NCBI GenBank assembly: GCA_964631295.1
Contig: CAZVXI010000007.1
Location: forward strand, 1 to 38,529
Direction of reading: 5' to 3'
Origin: CAZVXI01 sp964631295
Lineage (GTDB): Bacteria > Planctomycetota > Phycisphaerae > Phycisphaerales > SM1A02
DNA length: 38,529 nucleotides
Shown here: positions 1 to 8,123 of the stretch, piece by piece
Layout: each line of letters begins with the position of its first letter
How positions within the stretch are numbered: the stretch's first letter is position 1
Notes under the pieces: generated by a model
What the model was told of the DNA's origin: nothing
Databases searched by the model: none
Seen by the model: only the letters and a program-made list of their open reading frames with translations
Translations under genes and position numbers: made by a program

Positions 1-79
1 GAAGTACAACCAACTCCTGCGAATTGCTGAAGATCTGGGCGATGCAGCGGAGTTTGGCGGGCGGCTCTGGCCTCGTTGA
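1..79 (+). CDS. C-terminal end of an unidentified protein (partial)
   Basis: The frame whose first full codon is at base 2 is open from the window edge to a TGA at 77-79. It encodes 25 residues that begin KYNQLLRIAEDLG and end GGRLWPR. The amphipathic, charged composition looks like a real helical C-terminus rather than chance. The product cannot be identified from so little. It lies on the same strand as the thioredoxin gene, 135 bases upstream of that gene's start. Confidence 0.5.
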   Translation, partial: KYNQLLRIAEDLGDAAEFGGRLWPR

Positions 80-214
80 GCCCATCAGCGCCCGTTCGGG
101 CCAAAAACAGAAGTAAAATCTGGCGAGTCAGACGAATACTTCGAGCCCGGCCACCGATAGCATTATCAGAGTCAGGCCCTTTCCGTGCCGGGCCACTGTC
201 TGGAGGTCAGAAAT

Positions 215-850
215 ATGCCACGTCTCATGGTACAGGTCCTCGCCATTGTCATTGCCGTCGGTGCAATTGCCGCCATCGTCTTCGTGCCCGGCATGAGGTC
301 AGATGTTGATGCGGGCGACGACACAACGAATGCTGCTGAAGTTGATTCGAATCCAACTGCAAAGGACAACCGACCGCGCGTGGATGTTCAGCCGAGTGGC
401 CAAGCCGTGGGGACACAGGTCGGCAACAAAGCGCCACACTTTGAACTGACGGACCCGCAGGGCAACACACATCGCCTGAGTGACTACCTCGGCCAGGTCG
501 TGGTGCTCGACTTCTGGGGTACGTGGTGCGCGCCGTGCCGGCGCGTTATGCCAGCGTTGCAGTCGATTCATGAGAAGTACCACGAGCGCGGCGTGAACAT
601 GATTGGCATCAGTTGCAACGAGCCGCCACAAGGCGATCCGGTGGGCTTCATGGCCAAGAACAACTACGACTACGGCCTGCTGCTTGATGGAGAGAAGGTC
701 ACGAAGTTCTACGGCGTCACCGGCTATCCGACGCTGATGGTCATTGGCGTCGATGGTGAGATCCTGTACTCACATCGTGGGGCGGCAGGCGACATCGAGG
801 CGCAGATCAGTTCAGTTGTGGATCAACATCTCGCGGTCCATGGGCTGTAG
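215..850 (+). CDS. TlpA/ResA-like membrane-anchored thioredoxin
   Basis: This is a thiol-disulfide oxidoreductase of the TlpA/ResA/AhpC-TSA group, expected to act outside the cytoplasmic membrane, for example in reducing cytochrome c or secreted proteins. I start at ATG 215 because a GGAGGT site lies at 202-207. A GTG at 185 is also in frame but lacks such a site. Residues about 5-25 form one hydrophobic N-terminal helix that serves as an uncleaved anchor or signal. An acidic linker follows, then a thioredoxin domain from about residue 75. The motif WGTWCAPCRRVMP carries the redox cysteines C105 and C108, and GVTGYPTLMVI holds the cis-proline. Total length of 211 aa is normal for the family. 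The next gene overlaps the stop by 11 bases, which suggests co-translation. The fold is certain; the substrate is unknown. Confidence 0.9.
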   Translation: MPRLMVQVLAIVIAVGAIAAIVFVPGMRSDVDAGDDTTNAAEVDSNPTAKDNRPRVDVQPSGQAVGTQVGNKAPHFELTDPQGNTHRLSDYLGQVVVLDFWGTWCAPCRRVMPALQSIHEKYHERGVNMIGISCNEPPQGDPVGFMAKNNYDYGLLLDGEKVTKFYGVTGYPTLMVIGVDGEILYSHRGAAGDIEAQISSVVDQHLAVHGL

Positions 851-1340
851 GCATGGCGACTCGGTTGATGCACCGCGTTGCCCAGAATCTGGCTCCACCC
901 TCACGGGGTTGCCCGAGCGCATCTGCCCTGAGTGCGCAACCCGCTTCACACGACGCAGCCTCGCTCGCGCAGTCCGCCAGCGCTCTCGCGTGAGCCGCTG
1001 GCTCACCACTGCCGTGGTGCTGTTGCCGCTGTTCTACCTGCCGTACATCTGGCTCTTCGAGAAGCACGGTTCGATCATCGACTGGCAGAGTCTGGCCACG
1101 CAATATCGCGGGTATTGGTTTCGCCATTACCTCGTCCTGCCGGGCATGATCTCCGAACTGCTCACTCGGCGGTTCTATGAGAACGAGACGCTTCTGATGA
1201 GCGTATACACGCTGCTGATCATTGGTGGCAGCCTGTGGGTTGCGTCACGCGGGCGGAAAGCACTGATTATCACTGCCATTTTTGTGGCGTTGTACGGCGG
1301 GTGGTCATTCTTCGCCACCCACGCGTTCTACAGAATGTGA
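840..1340 (+). CDS. Zinc-ribbon-like small membrane protein, first of a pair
   Basis: Hypothetical protein of 166 aa. The ATG at 840 sits inside the end of the thioredoxin gene and gives the expected N-terminus; no clear Shine-Dalgarno is visible, so coupling to the upstream gene is likely. The N-terminus contains RCPESGSTLTGLPERICPEC, a version of the planctomycete C-P-x-C-G-Y-x-L-x-G-L-x4-C-P-E-C zinc knuckle in which the second cysteine has become serine. Three hydrophobic segments follow at roughly residues 60-80, 105-135 and 140-160. The protein probably sits in the inner membrane with the ribbon in the cytoplasm. The neighbouring gene at 1404 has the same layout. The function is unknown. 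Confidence 0.7.
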   Translation: MGCRHGDSVDAPRCPESGSTLTGLPERICPECATRFTRRSLARAVRQRSRVSRWLTTAVVLLPLFYLPYIWLFEKHGSIIDWQSLATQYRGYWFRHYLVLPGMISELLTRRFYENETLLMSVYTLLIIGGSLWVASRGRKALIITAIFVALYGGWSFFATHAFYRM

Positions 1341-1403
1341 CGATTCGATTGCTGCGTCGTGCATTCATCGAACTGCCGTGGGCGGGCCGACGTACTGGGT
1401 GTC

Positions 1404-1877
1404 ATGCCGCAGAAAAATGCCACGAGCCCTGTCGACTCGACTGAGCATCTGCTTGCGTTCGTGCACAATCGCGATGTGTCGTGTCCTGCGTGCGGATACA
1501 ACCTGCGAAATTTGAACAACGCCGTGTGCCCGGAACGTGAGCAACCATTGCACCTGACGGTTGGCCTCGCGCAACAGCGTGTGGGGTTGCTGATTGCGAC
1601 TGTCGCCCCGTGCATCTTCTCGGGGATCGCTGCGATTCTGCTTGCGATTCCATTGCTGATGGTCGAAGTTACCGGCGGACCTCCACAACCCACGTCGATC
1701 ATCCTCACGGACATCTCCGGATGGATCAGTGGTTTTGTCGGCCTTGGTATCATCGTCGGCCGCCAGCGATTCCTGCGATTGCGTCCGGAGGTGCAGGCCG
1801 CATGGGCGATCACAATGTGGCTGGCTCACTTCGCTGCGTTCGGTCTGCTCGTGTTCTATGTGCTGTACTATGCGTGA
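1404..1877 (+). CDS. Zinc-ribbon-like small membrane protein, second of a pair
   Basis: Hypothetical protein of 157 aa in the same orientation as the previous gene, 63 bases after it. I chose ATG 1404; an in-frame GTG at 1359 would add 15 residues and neither start has a good ribosome site. Residues about 25-50 carry CPACGYNLRNLNNAVCPERE, the planctomycete zinc-knuckle pattern with the first cysteine pair intact but the fourth cysteine replaced by arginine. Three hydrophobic segments follow, as in the upstream paralogue. The two proteins look like diverged duplicates and may associate with the TlpA-like protein encoded just upstream. No function can be named. Confidence 0.7.
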   Translation: MPQKNATSPVDSTEHLLAFVHNRDVSCPACGYNLRNLNNAVCPEREQPLHLTVGLAQQRVGLLIATVAPCIFSGIAAILLAIPLLMVEVTGGPPQPTSIILTDISGWISGFVGLGIIVGRQRFLRLRPEVQAAWAITMWLAHFAAFGLLVFYVLYYA

Positions 1878-2125
1878 CGACTCGTGTCCTGCGCGAGCAT
1901 GACTTCGTGAAACTCCTTGTGATGCGCGCCGGCCGGTGCAAGCACGCTGCGCATGATGCGGACGCGATCAACGTGAAAATGGATCGTCTGCATCGCATCG
2001 GCACGAATCTTCGGAAGATCAACTCGTGCAGGCGGCTTGACGCGCGCGATCGTCATGTGTGGTCTGTAGTCGCGGCTTGAGTTGATACGAGCCGGATTCC
2101 AGTTCACTTCAGTACGGCTGATCAT
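1868..2125 (-). pseudogene. thpR: 5'-truncated RNA 2',3'-cyclic phosphodiesterase (2'-5' RNA ligase, ThpR) remnant
   Basis: The minus-strand frame encodes 85 aa that match the C-terminal half of the ThpR/LigT family. The second HxTx catalytic motif appears as RPHMTIARVKPP. It is followed by the strand pattern IHFHVDRVRIMRSVLAPAG and an end resembling FHEVMLAQ. Family members are usually 175-200 aa with two HxTx motifs. Here the N-terminal half with the first motif is missing: stops lie upstream in frame and only about 100 bases separate this frame from the metallo-hydrolase gene. With one of its two catalytic histidines gone the fragment cannot be a normal enzyme. Its 3' end overlaps the end of the zinc-ribbon gene on the other strand by 10 bases. 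Confidence 0.55.
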
Positions 2126-2229
2126 CGCGATCGTGCGCGGTCATTTGAAGCATCAGAATAGCGCGAGCGAAGGCGAAGTGTGTGTAGAGGCCGAACAAGT
2201 GTGACTCATCATGCCGCTGCTGCTTGCCT

Positions 2230-3198
2230 TCAGATTGGCTGCCGCTCTCCCTGTTGCGCTATACCAAAGCCGCTCTGCTGGATTTCATAGCCTGCACGCG
2301 ACTCAGAGCGCATCGCGGGGTTCGTGTGATTAAAGTGGATGAAATGTATCTTGCGGCGTTCGTTTTCCGCCAGCGGCGCGAAACGCCGCATCGACTCTTC
2401 GATGAATGGATGCGGAATGAGCGACATGTCCCGGCCGAAGATCTCGCCGTTGCGGAAGAACGTGCCGTCGAGATACGCGATATCGACCCGTGCAATCTCA
2501 TCCTCGACACGGCGTTGCCAGCGATCCCACTTGTCGATGTCGGGGATGAATAGCACGGAGCGGTTCGGCCCTTCGATACGAAAGCCGACCGTCTCGGAGT
2601 ATTCATCTCGATGCGGCACGAGCATCGGCCTGACGGAGATTCGCTCGTTGAGTTGTACCGGCTCGTCGGCGTGCATCGCGCGCAGCTCGATGTTGTCGAG
2701 CGCAACAAGCTGATCCCACGGCCCGTTCGATTCGAGAAACGATTTCATGCGAGGCATGACATGAACAAGTGTGTGCTGCGCGCCCATCACCTCACGCCCC
2801 AACTGCATCAGGCCTGTGTAGTGGCCGATGTGCGCGTGCGTGATGAGGATGCCGTCCAGCCCTGCCTGGGATATGTTCTTCGGTTCGGGCGGTGAGATGG
2901 TGTCGAACATTGCCAGTTGTTCGCGGAAGTCAGGCGTGCATTCGATCATCCACCGCTGGTTGCTTTTCGGATCGACGATGCCCAGGCACACGACCATGCG
3001 CCGTAACTCAGGATTGTCGCGTGCTGCGACGCAGCAATCACGCCTGCATGCAGCCTGTGGGTAGCCTGCATCCTGTGCAACCCCAAGGACGACGATGAAG
3101 GGGGCATCCCGGAGATCATGCTGGCGGTCTGCGGAACAGGCCAGCATTGCAAGACCGCAGGTCGTGACGATCGTCAGTGTCCATTGCCATCGCGTCAT
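2230..3198 (-). CDS. PqqB-like metallo-beta-lactamase-fold hydrolase, probably exported
   Basis: 322 aa MBL-fold protein of the PqqB-like family. Start ATG 3198 is preceded by a GAGGAG site about 9 bases away. The N-terminus is a signal sequence ending in a lipobox-like MLAC, so it may be a lipoprotein. After it comes FIVVLGVAQDAGYPQ, typical of PqqB relatives, then a cysteine-rich stretch. The metal motif reads ITHAHIGHYTGL: the histidines of HxHxDH are kept but the aspartate is glycine. More ligands may be the histidines in MLVPHRDEYSET and HFIHFNHTNP near the C-terminus. No PQQ synthesis genes are nearby, so the PqqB name marks fold family only. It is transcribed divergently from the S9 peptidase gene. 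Confidence 0.8.
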   Translation of the reverse strand: MTRWQWTLTIVTTCGLAMLACSADRQHDLRDAPFIVVLGVAQDAGYPQAACRRDCCVAARDNPELRRMVVCLGIVDPKSNQRWMIECTPDFREQLAMFDTISPPEPKNISQAGLDGILITHAHIGHYTGLMQLGREVMGAQHTLVHVMPRMKSFLESNGPWDQLVALDNIELRAMHADEPVQLNERISVRPMLVPHRDEYSETVGFRIEGPNRSVLFIPDIDKWDRWQRRVEDEIARVDIAYLDGTFFRNGEIFGRDMSLIPHPFIEESMRRFAPLAENERRKIHFIHFNHTNPAMRSESRAGYEIQQSGFGIAQQGERQPI

Positions 3199-3344
3199 CG
3201 CATCAACTCCTCTCGAATATTGCCTCATCGTAACGACCAATCGTGATTTCCATGTTGCCAGATCAACCTGCACGCGGTATCTGTGGTACAACGAAGTGCG
3301 GAAGCATGATCTCGCGGCCGCGCACCCTGCCAAGGAGCACTCTG

Positions 3345-5768
3345 ATGATGATGAGGAAGATGCACACCACCGTACTGCTGTCGATGGCGATCCTGACCTC
3401 TGCCGCTGTTGCGCAAGACGGATACCGTCAGCCGTCGGACGACATTGTCAAGATACTCAAGGCGCCGCCGCTGCCGGGCGTGAGCGTCGACCCGACATCG
3501 ACAACGATGATGCTCACTGAGCGGCGTTCGATGCCAGGCATCGACGATATGTCGCAACCGATGCTGCGACTTGCCGGCCAACGCATCAACCCGAACACGA
3601 ACGGGCGGCACGGCACGACGGGGCTTGTCGGTATCGTGCTGCAAGACATTAAGGGCGGCAATGAGCGACGCGTCGCGCTGCCTGAAGGCGCGCGAATCAG
3701 TTCCCCTCGCTGGTCGCCCGATGGTTCGATGTTCGCTTTCACCAACACTCGCGACAATGGCATCGAACTCTGGGTCGGTCAGACGAGCACGGGTGCCGCG
3801 AAGAAGATTGCAGATAACATCAACGAACTTGCGGGCGGCTTCTCGTGGCTGCCCGATGGCGAGCGTCTGCTCGTGCATTTCATCCCTGCTGGCCGCGGCA
3901 ACATCCCGCAGGCGTCGCCTGTGCCGATTGGGCCGATCGTGCAGGAATCGAGTGGGCGAACATCACCGGTGCGGACATACCAGGACTTGTTGAAAGATCC
4001 TCATGATGAGGCGCTGTTCGAGCACTTTTTTACATCGCAGGTGGCGATTGTTGATGCGCGAAGCGGGCAGCACAGCAACCTGTTCGCGCCTGCGATCTAT
4101 CGCGGTATGAGTGTGTCGCCAGACGGCAAGTACATACTCGGCGGGCGCATCACGCGGCCTTACTCGTATCTCGTGCCGATGTGGTCGTTTCCAACGAACG
4201 TCGAGATATGGGATCTGTCAGCAAACCGCCGGATGCAGATTGCGAAGATGCCGATGGCTGACCAGGTGCCGATCGGAGGCGTGCTGGACGTGCCTCGCAG
4301 CCATCAGTGGAAAGACTCGATGGGTGATGCAGTGCTGCTCTGGGTCGAAGCGCTCGATGGAGGTGATCCGAAGCGCGAGGTCGATGAGCGCGACAAACTC
4401 ATGATGCTCTCCGCGCCGTTCAGAGGCCAACCGACGGAAGTTGCGCGGTTCGAGGACCGTTTCAGCGGGCTCACATGGTTCGAGGATTCCACACGCGCAC
4501 TCGCCAGCGAATACGACCGCGACGATCGATGGTCGCGACAGTGGATCATCGATGTTGCGTCGAGTGACGAGCCGAAGCTCTTTCATGAGCAGAACTCGCA
4601 GGATCGTTACGCAGACATCGGTCGACCGGTGACGACAACGAATGCCGCCGGCCGAAGCGTGATCGACACGGAAGGTGATGGCGACATGATTTTTCTTTCC
4701 GGCCGCGGCGCTACGCCGATGGGCGATCGACCATTCCTCGACATTGCGAACATCGCTGACGGACAGAAGAATCGAGTCTGGCAGAACACCGGTGAGAGCT
4801 ATGAGACCTTTGTCGAGCGTGTCGGCAATGGCCGGTTCGTAACACGATATGAGACGCCCGTTGAGCCGCCGAACTACTTCATGAACGACTCACGTACCGG
4901 TGAGCGCACACAACTGACGCATTTTGAGCATCCAGCGCCGCAGTTGCGCGATGTCACCAAACAGCTTGTGCGATACAAGCGCAGCGATGGTGTTGATCTG
5001 TCGGCAACGCTGTACCTCCCGCCGGACTACCAGGAAGGGCAGCGCCTGCCGCTGATCGTCTGGGCGTACCCGCGCGAGTTCAACGATGCCCGCACGGCCG
5101 GGCAGGTGAGCGGTTCCCCGTATCGTTTCACATCCATCGGCGGATCATCGCACCTGTTCCTGCTGCTTGAGGGCTATGCGATCATGGACAGTGCCACAAT
5201 GCCTGTCGTCGGATCGGACCCGGAAACGGTCAACGACTCGTTCATTGATCAAATCGTTGCGAGCGCGAAGGCAGCGATCGATTACGCAGCAGATCGGGGG
5301 GTTGCTGACCCAACACGTGTTGGAGTTGGCGGGCACAGTTACGGTGCGTTCATGACGGCCAACCTGCTGGCGCACTGCGATTTGTTCAACGCAGGCATCG
5401 CGCGCAGCGGCGCATACAACCGCACGCTGACGCCATTCGGCTTCCAGAGTGAACGCCGCACGTTCTGGGAAGCGCCGGATGTCTACTTCAACCTCTCGCC
5501 GTTTATGCATGCGGACCAGATCGATGAGCCAATTCTGCTTATCCACGGCATGCGCGACAACAACTCGGGCACGTTTCCGATTCAGTCCGAACGCTTGTAT
5601 CACGCGGTCAAGGGTCACGGCGGGACAGTGCGCTACGTGCAACTGCCGATGGAAAGCCACGGCTACCGGGCTGAGGAGTCCATCATGCACACGCTCGCGG
5701 AGATGATCGAATGGATGAACCGCCACGTGAAGAGCGGACCGGGGAGATACGACGCCGGGACACCATAG
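3345..5768 (+). CDS. Secreted S9-family (prolyl oligopeptidase-like, S9D type) serine peptidase
   Basis: 807 aa. Start ATG 3345 follows an AAGGAG site at 3332-3337; ATGs at 3348 and 3351 are equally possible. A signal peptide with an AVAQ cleavage region lies at residues 1-25. Residues about 30-520 form the beta-propeller, including PVPIGPIVQES and RTYQDLLKDPHDE, segments I associate with the glutamyl-endopeptidase subgroup of S9. The C-terminal alpha/beta-hydrolase domain holds the nucleophile S665 in GVGGHSYGAFM. The probable acid is D738 in GMRDNNSGT and the base is H772 in PMESHGYR. A complete triad and propeller indicate an active enzyme that trims peptides outside the cytoplasm. The exact specificity is inferred. 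Convergent with citrate synthase, 29 bases apart. Confidence 0.9.
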   Translation: MMMRKMHTTVLLSMAILTSAAVAQDGYRQPSDDIVKILKAPPLPGVSVDPTSTTMMLTERRSMPGIDDMSQPMLRLAGQRINPNTNGRHGTTGLVGIVLQDIKGGNERRVALPEGARISSPRWSPDGSMFAFTNTRDNGIELWVGQTSTGAAKKIADNINELAGGFSWLPDGERLLVHFIPAGRGNIPQASPVPIGPIVQESSGRTSPVRTYQDLLKDPHDEALFEHFFTSQVAIVDARSGQHSNLFAPAIYRGMSVSPDGKYILGGRITRPYSYLVPMWSFPTNVEIWDLSANRRMQIAKMPMADQVPIGGVLDVPRSHQWKDSMGDAVLLWVEALDGGDPKREVDERDKLMMLSAPFRGQPTEVARFEDRFSGLTWFEDSTRALASEYDRDDRWSRQWIIDVASSDEPKLFHEQNSQDRYADIGRPVTTTNAAGRSVIDTEGDGDMIFLSGRGATPMGDRPFLDIANIADGQKNRVWQNTGESYETFVERVGNGRFVTRYETPVEPPNYFMNDSRTGERTQLTHFEHPAPQLRDVTKQLVRYKRSDGVDLSATLYLPPDYQEGQRLPLIVWAYPREFNDARTAGQVSGSPYRFTSIGGSSHLFLLLEGYAIMDSATMPVVGSDPETVNDSFIDQIVASAKAAIDYAADRGVADPTRVGVGGHSYGAFMTANLLAHCDLFNAGIARSGAYNRTLTPFGFQSERRTFWEAPDVYFNLSPFMHADQIDEPILLIHGMRDNNSGTFPIQSERLYHAVKGHGGTVRYVQLPMESHGYRAEESIMHTLAEMIEWMNRHVKSGPGRYDAGTP

Positions 5769-5797
5769 ACGGCCGAGCTACGCCGCAAGGGCCGAGT

Positions 5798-6964
5798 TTA
5801 CACGTTCCACTGTCGAAGATCCGGGCCGGTGTAGTTTGCGAGTGGGCGGATGATTCGGTTGTCGCGGTGCTGTTCGATGATGTGCGCGCACCAGCCGGTC
5901 ACGCGGCTTGCGACAAAGATGGGCGTGTACTGTGGCACGGGAATGTCCAGGACGAAATACGTCATCCCGCACGGGAAGTCGACGTTCGGGTGGATATTCT
6001 TGTCTTCGAGCATGATGCGCTGCACTTCATCGCCAATCTCAAACCACTTCTGCGCATCGGCGCCTTTTTCAGACGCAACTTTGAGGCCCCACTCGCGCAG
6101 GATGCCGGCGCGATGGTCACCGTTCTTGTACACACGATGGCCAAAGCCCATGAGCTTCTGCTTCTCTGCGAAGGCTTTGTCCATGTAATCGCGGACGTTG
6201 CCGTTGCCTGCGGAGATGAAGGCGTCGATGTCCTTGAGCATCTCCATAGCCTTCTCGTTCGCGCCGCCATGCAGTTCGCCCTTGAGCGCTGCGATGCCGC
6301 CGCACACCGCGCCGTGCATGTCGCTCAGCGTTGATGCGATGACCCGACAGGTGAACGTGGATGCATTGAAGTCGTGCTCTGCATAGAGAATCAGCGACAC
6401 ATCCATGACCTTCGCGGCGAGTTCGCTGGGTTTCTCGCCTGTCATGCACCACAGCAGGTTGGCAGCATGATTGAGCGATGCATCGGGCTTCACCGGCGTC
6501 TTGCCGTCGCGACACATCTGGCCGTGGCCGATGATCGTCGGAATCTTCGCAAGCAGTCGCTTGGCCTTTCGCAGCTCCGCCTCTGGCGAGTTGTCTTCAA
6601 CATCAGGATCGACATGCGAGAGCAGCGACACGCCGGTGCGCAGAATCGACATCGGGTGCACATCATCTGAACCGGATTCGCTCTTCGCGATCTTGCCGAC
6701 GATGTCGAGAAGGCCCTGATCGACTTCGCGCAGTGAGATCAACTCATCGGTGAAGGCCTTGAGCTGTGCTTCGTTCGGCTTCTCACCGACCAGCAGCAGG
6801 TAGGCGACCTCTTCAAATGTGGCGTTGGCGGCAAGGTCGGCAATCTCGTAGCCGCGATAGATGAGCTGTGTCTGGTTGACTGAGCAGATTTCGGTGTCGC
6901 CGATGGTCTGACCTGCCAGTCCACGTGTGTTCTGAGGTTTTGCTTCTGCGGTCGATGCGGTCAT
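5798..6964 (-). CDS. gltA: Citrate synthase (or 2-methylcitrate synthase)
   Basis: 388 aa, full length for the short bacterial citrate synthase type. It condenses acetyl-CoA (or propionyl-CoA) with oxaloacetate in the cytoplasm. ATG 6964 is chosen because the preceding 55-base leader carries an AGGGAAG site. Catalytic and substrate residues are recognisable: H187 (AEHDFNAST), H222 (ELHGGANEKA), H266 (GFGHRVYKNGDHR) and D319 (HPNVDFPCG). The C-terminus has SRVTGWCAHIIEQ and NRIIRPLANYTGP, wording shared with methylcitrate synthases. No prpB or prpD gene accompanies it, so citrate synthase of the TCA cycle is the likelier role, but the substrate cannot be settled from sequence. It is the only gene of its unit. 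Confidence 0.92.
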   Translation of the reverse strand: MTASTAEAKPQNTRGLAGQTIGDTEICSVNQTQLIYRGYEIADLAANATFEEVAYLLLVGEKPNEAQLKAFTDELISLREVDQGLLDIVGKIAKSESGSDDVHPMSILRTGVSLLSHVDPDVEDNSPEAELRKAKRLLAKIPTIIGHGQMCRDGKTPVKPDASLNHAANLLWCMTGEKPSELAAKVMDVSLILYAEHDFNASTFTCRVIASTLSDMHGAVCGGIAALKGELHGGANEKAMEMLKDIDAFISAGNGNVRDYMDKAFAEKQKLMGFGHRVYKNGDHRAGILREWGLKVASEKGADAQKWFEIGDEVQRIMLEDKNIHPNVDFPCGMTYFVLDIPVPQYTPIFVASRVTGWCAHIIEQHRDNRIIRPLANYTGPDLRQWNV

Positions 6965-7018
6965 GATTCTGAAACTTCCCTGAGAGGTTGGGCGCAGCAA
7001 TCGCGGCGCAAGCTGTTG

Positions 7019-7024
7019 ATTCTA
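7019..7024 (-). promoter_or_regulatory. Probable -10 box of the citrate synthase promoter
   Basis: On the minus strand a TAGAAT hexamer lies 54 bases upstream of the citrate synthase ATG and just downstream of the terminator of the preceding gene. The leader it would create contains the AGGGAAG ribosome site. No good -35 box is visible. Confidence 0.4.
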
Positions 7025-7040
7025 GCCACCCCGATCAACG

Positions 7041-7067
7041 AAAAAGGGCCGCCACGAATGGCGACCC
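7041..7067 (-). terminator. Rho-independent terminator of the VPAPG-CTERM gene
   Basis: Read on the minus strand, GGGTCGCC-ATTCGT-GGCGGCCC forms a stem of about 8 positions with one internal mismatch, followed at once by five T (7045 down to 7041). It lies 61 bases after the stop of the gene at 7129-7866 and directly before the citrate synthase promoter, so it separates the two units. Confidence 0.8.
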
Positions 7068-7128
7068 GCTCTCAAGGAGGACCCGTCAGATTAAGAGCAA
7101 AGCAAAAGCCGTGAGCCGTTCGTCGCTG

Positions 7129-7866
7129 TCATGCACGTCGGCGGCGGCGATGGCCGCACATGCCTGCCATGCCGAGCAGAGCAATCGCCCCGGGAGCCGG
7201 GACGGCCGTGTAGATCAGGCTGACCGAGAAATCTGTCCCTTGATCCTGAGCATCAAACGAAACCTCGATTCGTTCGATCTCAGACAGGTCGACGAGGTCT
7301 ATAAAATCGAGTGAGGCGAACGAGATGAACTGCGTCTGAGCGCCCTGATTGATGAGATCATCGCGGCCGGTAGCCATCAGACCATCGTCATCAAAGAGCG
7401 TCAGTGTCGTGCGGATCGGGTCATCGCCCCAAGTGGCTGACTCAAAGTCGATGAACAAGCCGTTGTCGGCCGAGAGATCAAGGTTGAGTCCTGCGCCATC
7501 GTAGATGAGTGCGAGCGCCCCCTGCGCGCCGCCGGTTGATTCGTAGCTGATCACCCCGTCCGAGTTCATGCCAGGGGCTGCTGTGTCGATGCCGACCGTG
7601 ATGGAGTCACTGCCGTCGGCAAGTAAAGCGGCCACGATGCGCGTCTGGCGAATCCCATTGATGCCCGCACCAACACCTGTCTCGAAAACATCGTCGAATC
7701 CGGGCACGCTCTGCGTTTGGGGCCAGGGATTCGGAGTCGAGACAGCCGCAAAATCATCGATAATGGTGTCCGCTGCGGCCATCGGGCCGATCAGGCACAC
7801 CGCTACCGCGGCTGTAAGTGCAACTCCCACCCGGGACGACGCCCGTTTGCACACTGGGTTAACCAT
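7129..7866 (-). CDS. Secreted VPAPG-CTERM (PEP-CTERM-like) protein of unknown function
   Basis: 245 aa. Start ATG 7866 is preceded by purine-rich GAAGAGAG. An N-terminal signal (about residues 10-35, hydrophobic AVAVCLIGPMAAA) is followed by a beta-rich, acidic ectodomain beginning IIDDFAAVSTP. The C-terminus is a tripartite sorting signal: VPAPG, a hydrophobic stretch AIALLGMAGMCG and an arginine cluster RRRRR. This architecture is typical of exosortase/PEP-CTERM-type proteins, in which the tail is cut and the protein is passed to the cell surface. The sortase itself is not in this window. The gene has its own promoter and terminator. The ectodomain matches no family I recognise, although it resembles carbohydrate-binding jelly rolls in composition. 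Confidence 0.8.
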   Translation of the reverse strand: MVNPVCKRASSRVGVALTAAVAVCLIGPMAAADTIIDDFAAVSTPNPWPQTQSVPGFDDVFETGVGAGINGIRQTRIVAALLADGSDSITVGIDTAAPGMNSDGVISYESTGGAQGALALIYDGAGLNLDLSADNGLFIDFESATWGDDPIRTTLTLFDDDGLMATGRDDLINQGAQTQFISFASLDFIDLVDLSEIERIEVSFDAQDQGTDFSVSLIYTAVPAPGAIALLGMAGMCGHRRRRRA

Positions 7867-7945
7867 TGGGCAACTCTCTTCTCTTGGGTCTCTCTTCTCT
7901 CGCGAAGGCTCTCCAACCCCTTGGAATGGAGAGACTTCCATGCAG

Positions 7946-7973
7946 AGCGTAATCCGACTCGAAGCCGAATCAA
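7946..7973 (-). promoter_or_regulatory. Sigma70-type promoter of the VPAPG-CTERM gene
   Basis: On the minus strand TTGATT (7973-7968) and TACGCT (7951-7946) are separated by 16 bases. Transcription would start near 7938, giving a leader of about 70 bases before ATG 7866. Confidence 0.55.
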
Positions 7974-8109
7974 GCATCAAATCCGCACGTTGAGACGATC
8001 CGCACGATCTGGCCCGAACGGATGCATGGAAGACGCGATTTCCGGACCTGAATGACGTTATCAGACGTCACAAAGCACAAGAGTCGCAGTTCGCGGATGC
8101 ACCGAGCCC

Positions 8110-8115
8110 TACGAT
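8110..8115 (+). promoter_or_regulatory. -10-like box 8 bases before the lipB start
   Basis: TACGAT ends 8 bases before GTG 8124, and there is no Shine-Dalgarno in between. This spacing would put the transcription start at or next to the start codon, giving a leaderless mRNA. The same arrangement recurs at several other genes in this window. Confidence 0.4.
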
Positions 8116-8123
8116 GAGACGCC

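Noticed and set aside
86..110. GCCC-GTTC-GGGC hairpin followed by a run of A after the first partial gene
   Set aside because: The stem is only four bases and is followed by A rather than T on the plus strand, so it is not a terminator for that gene.
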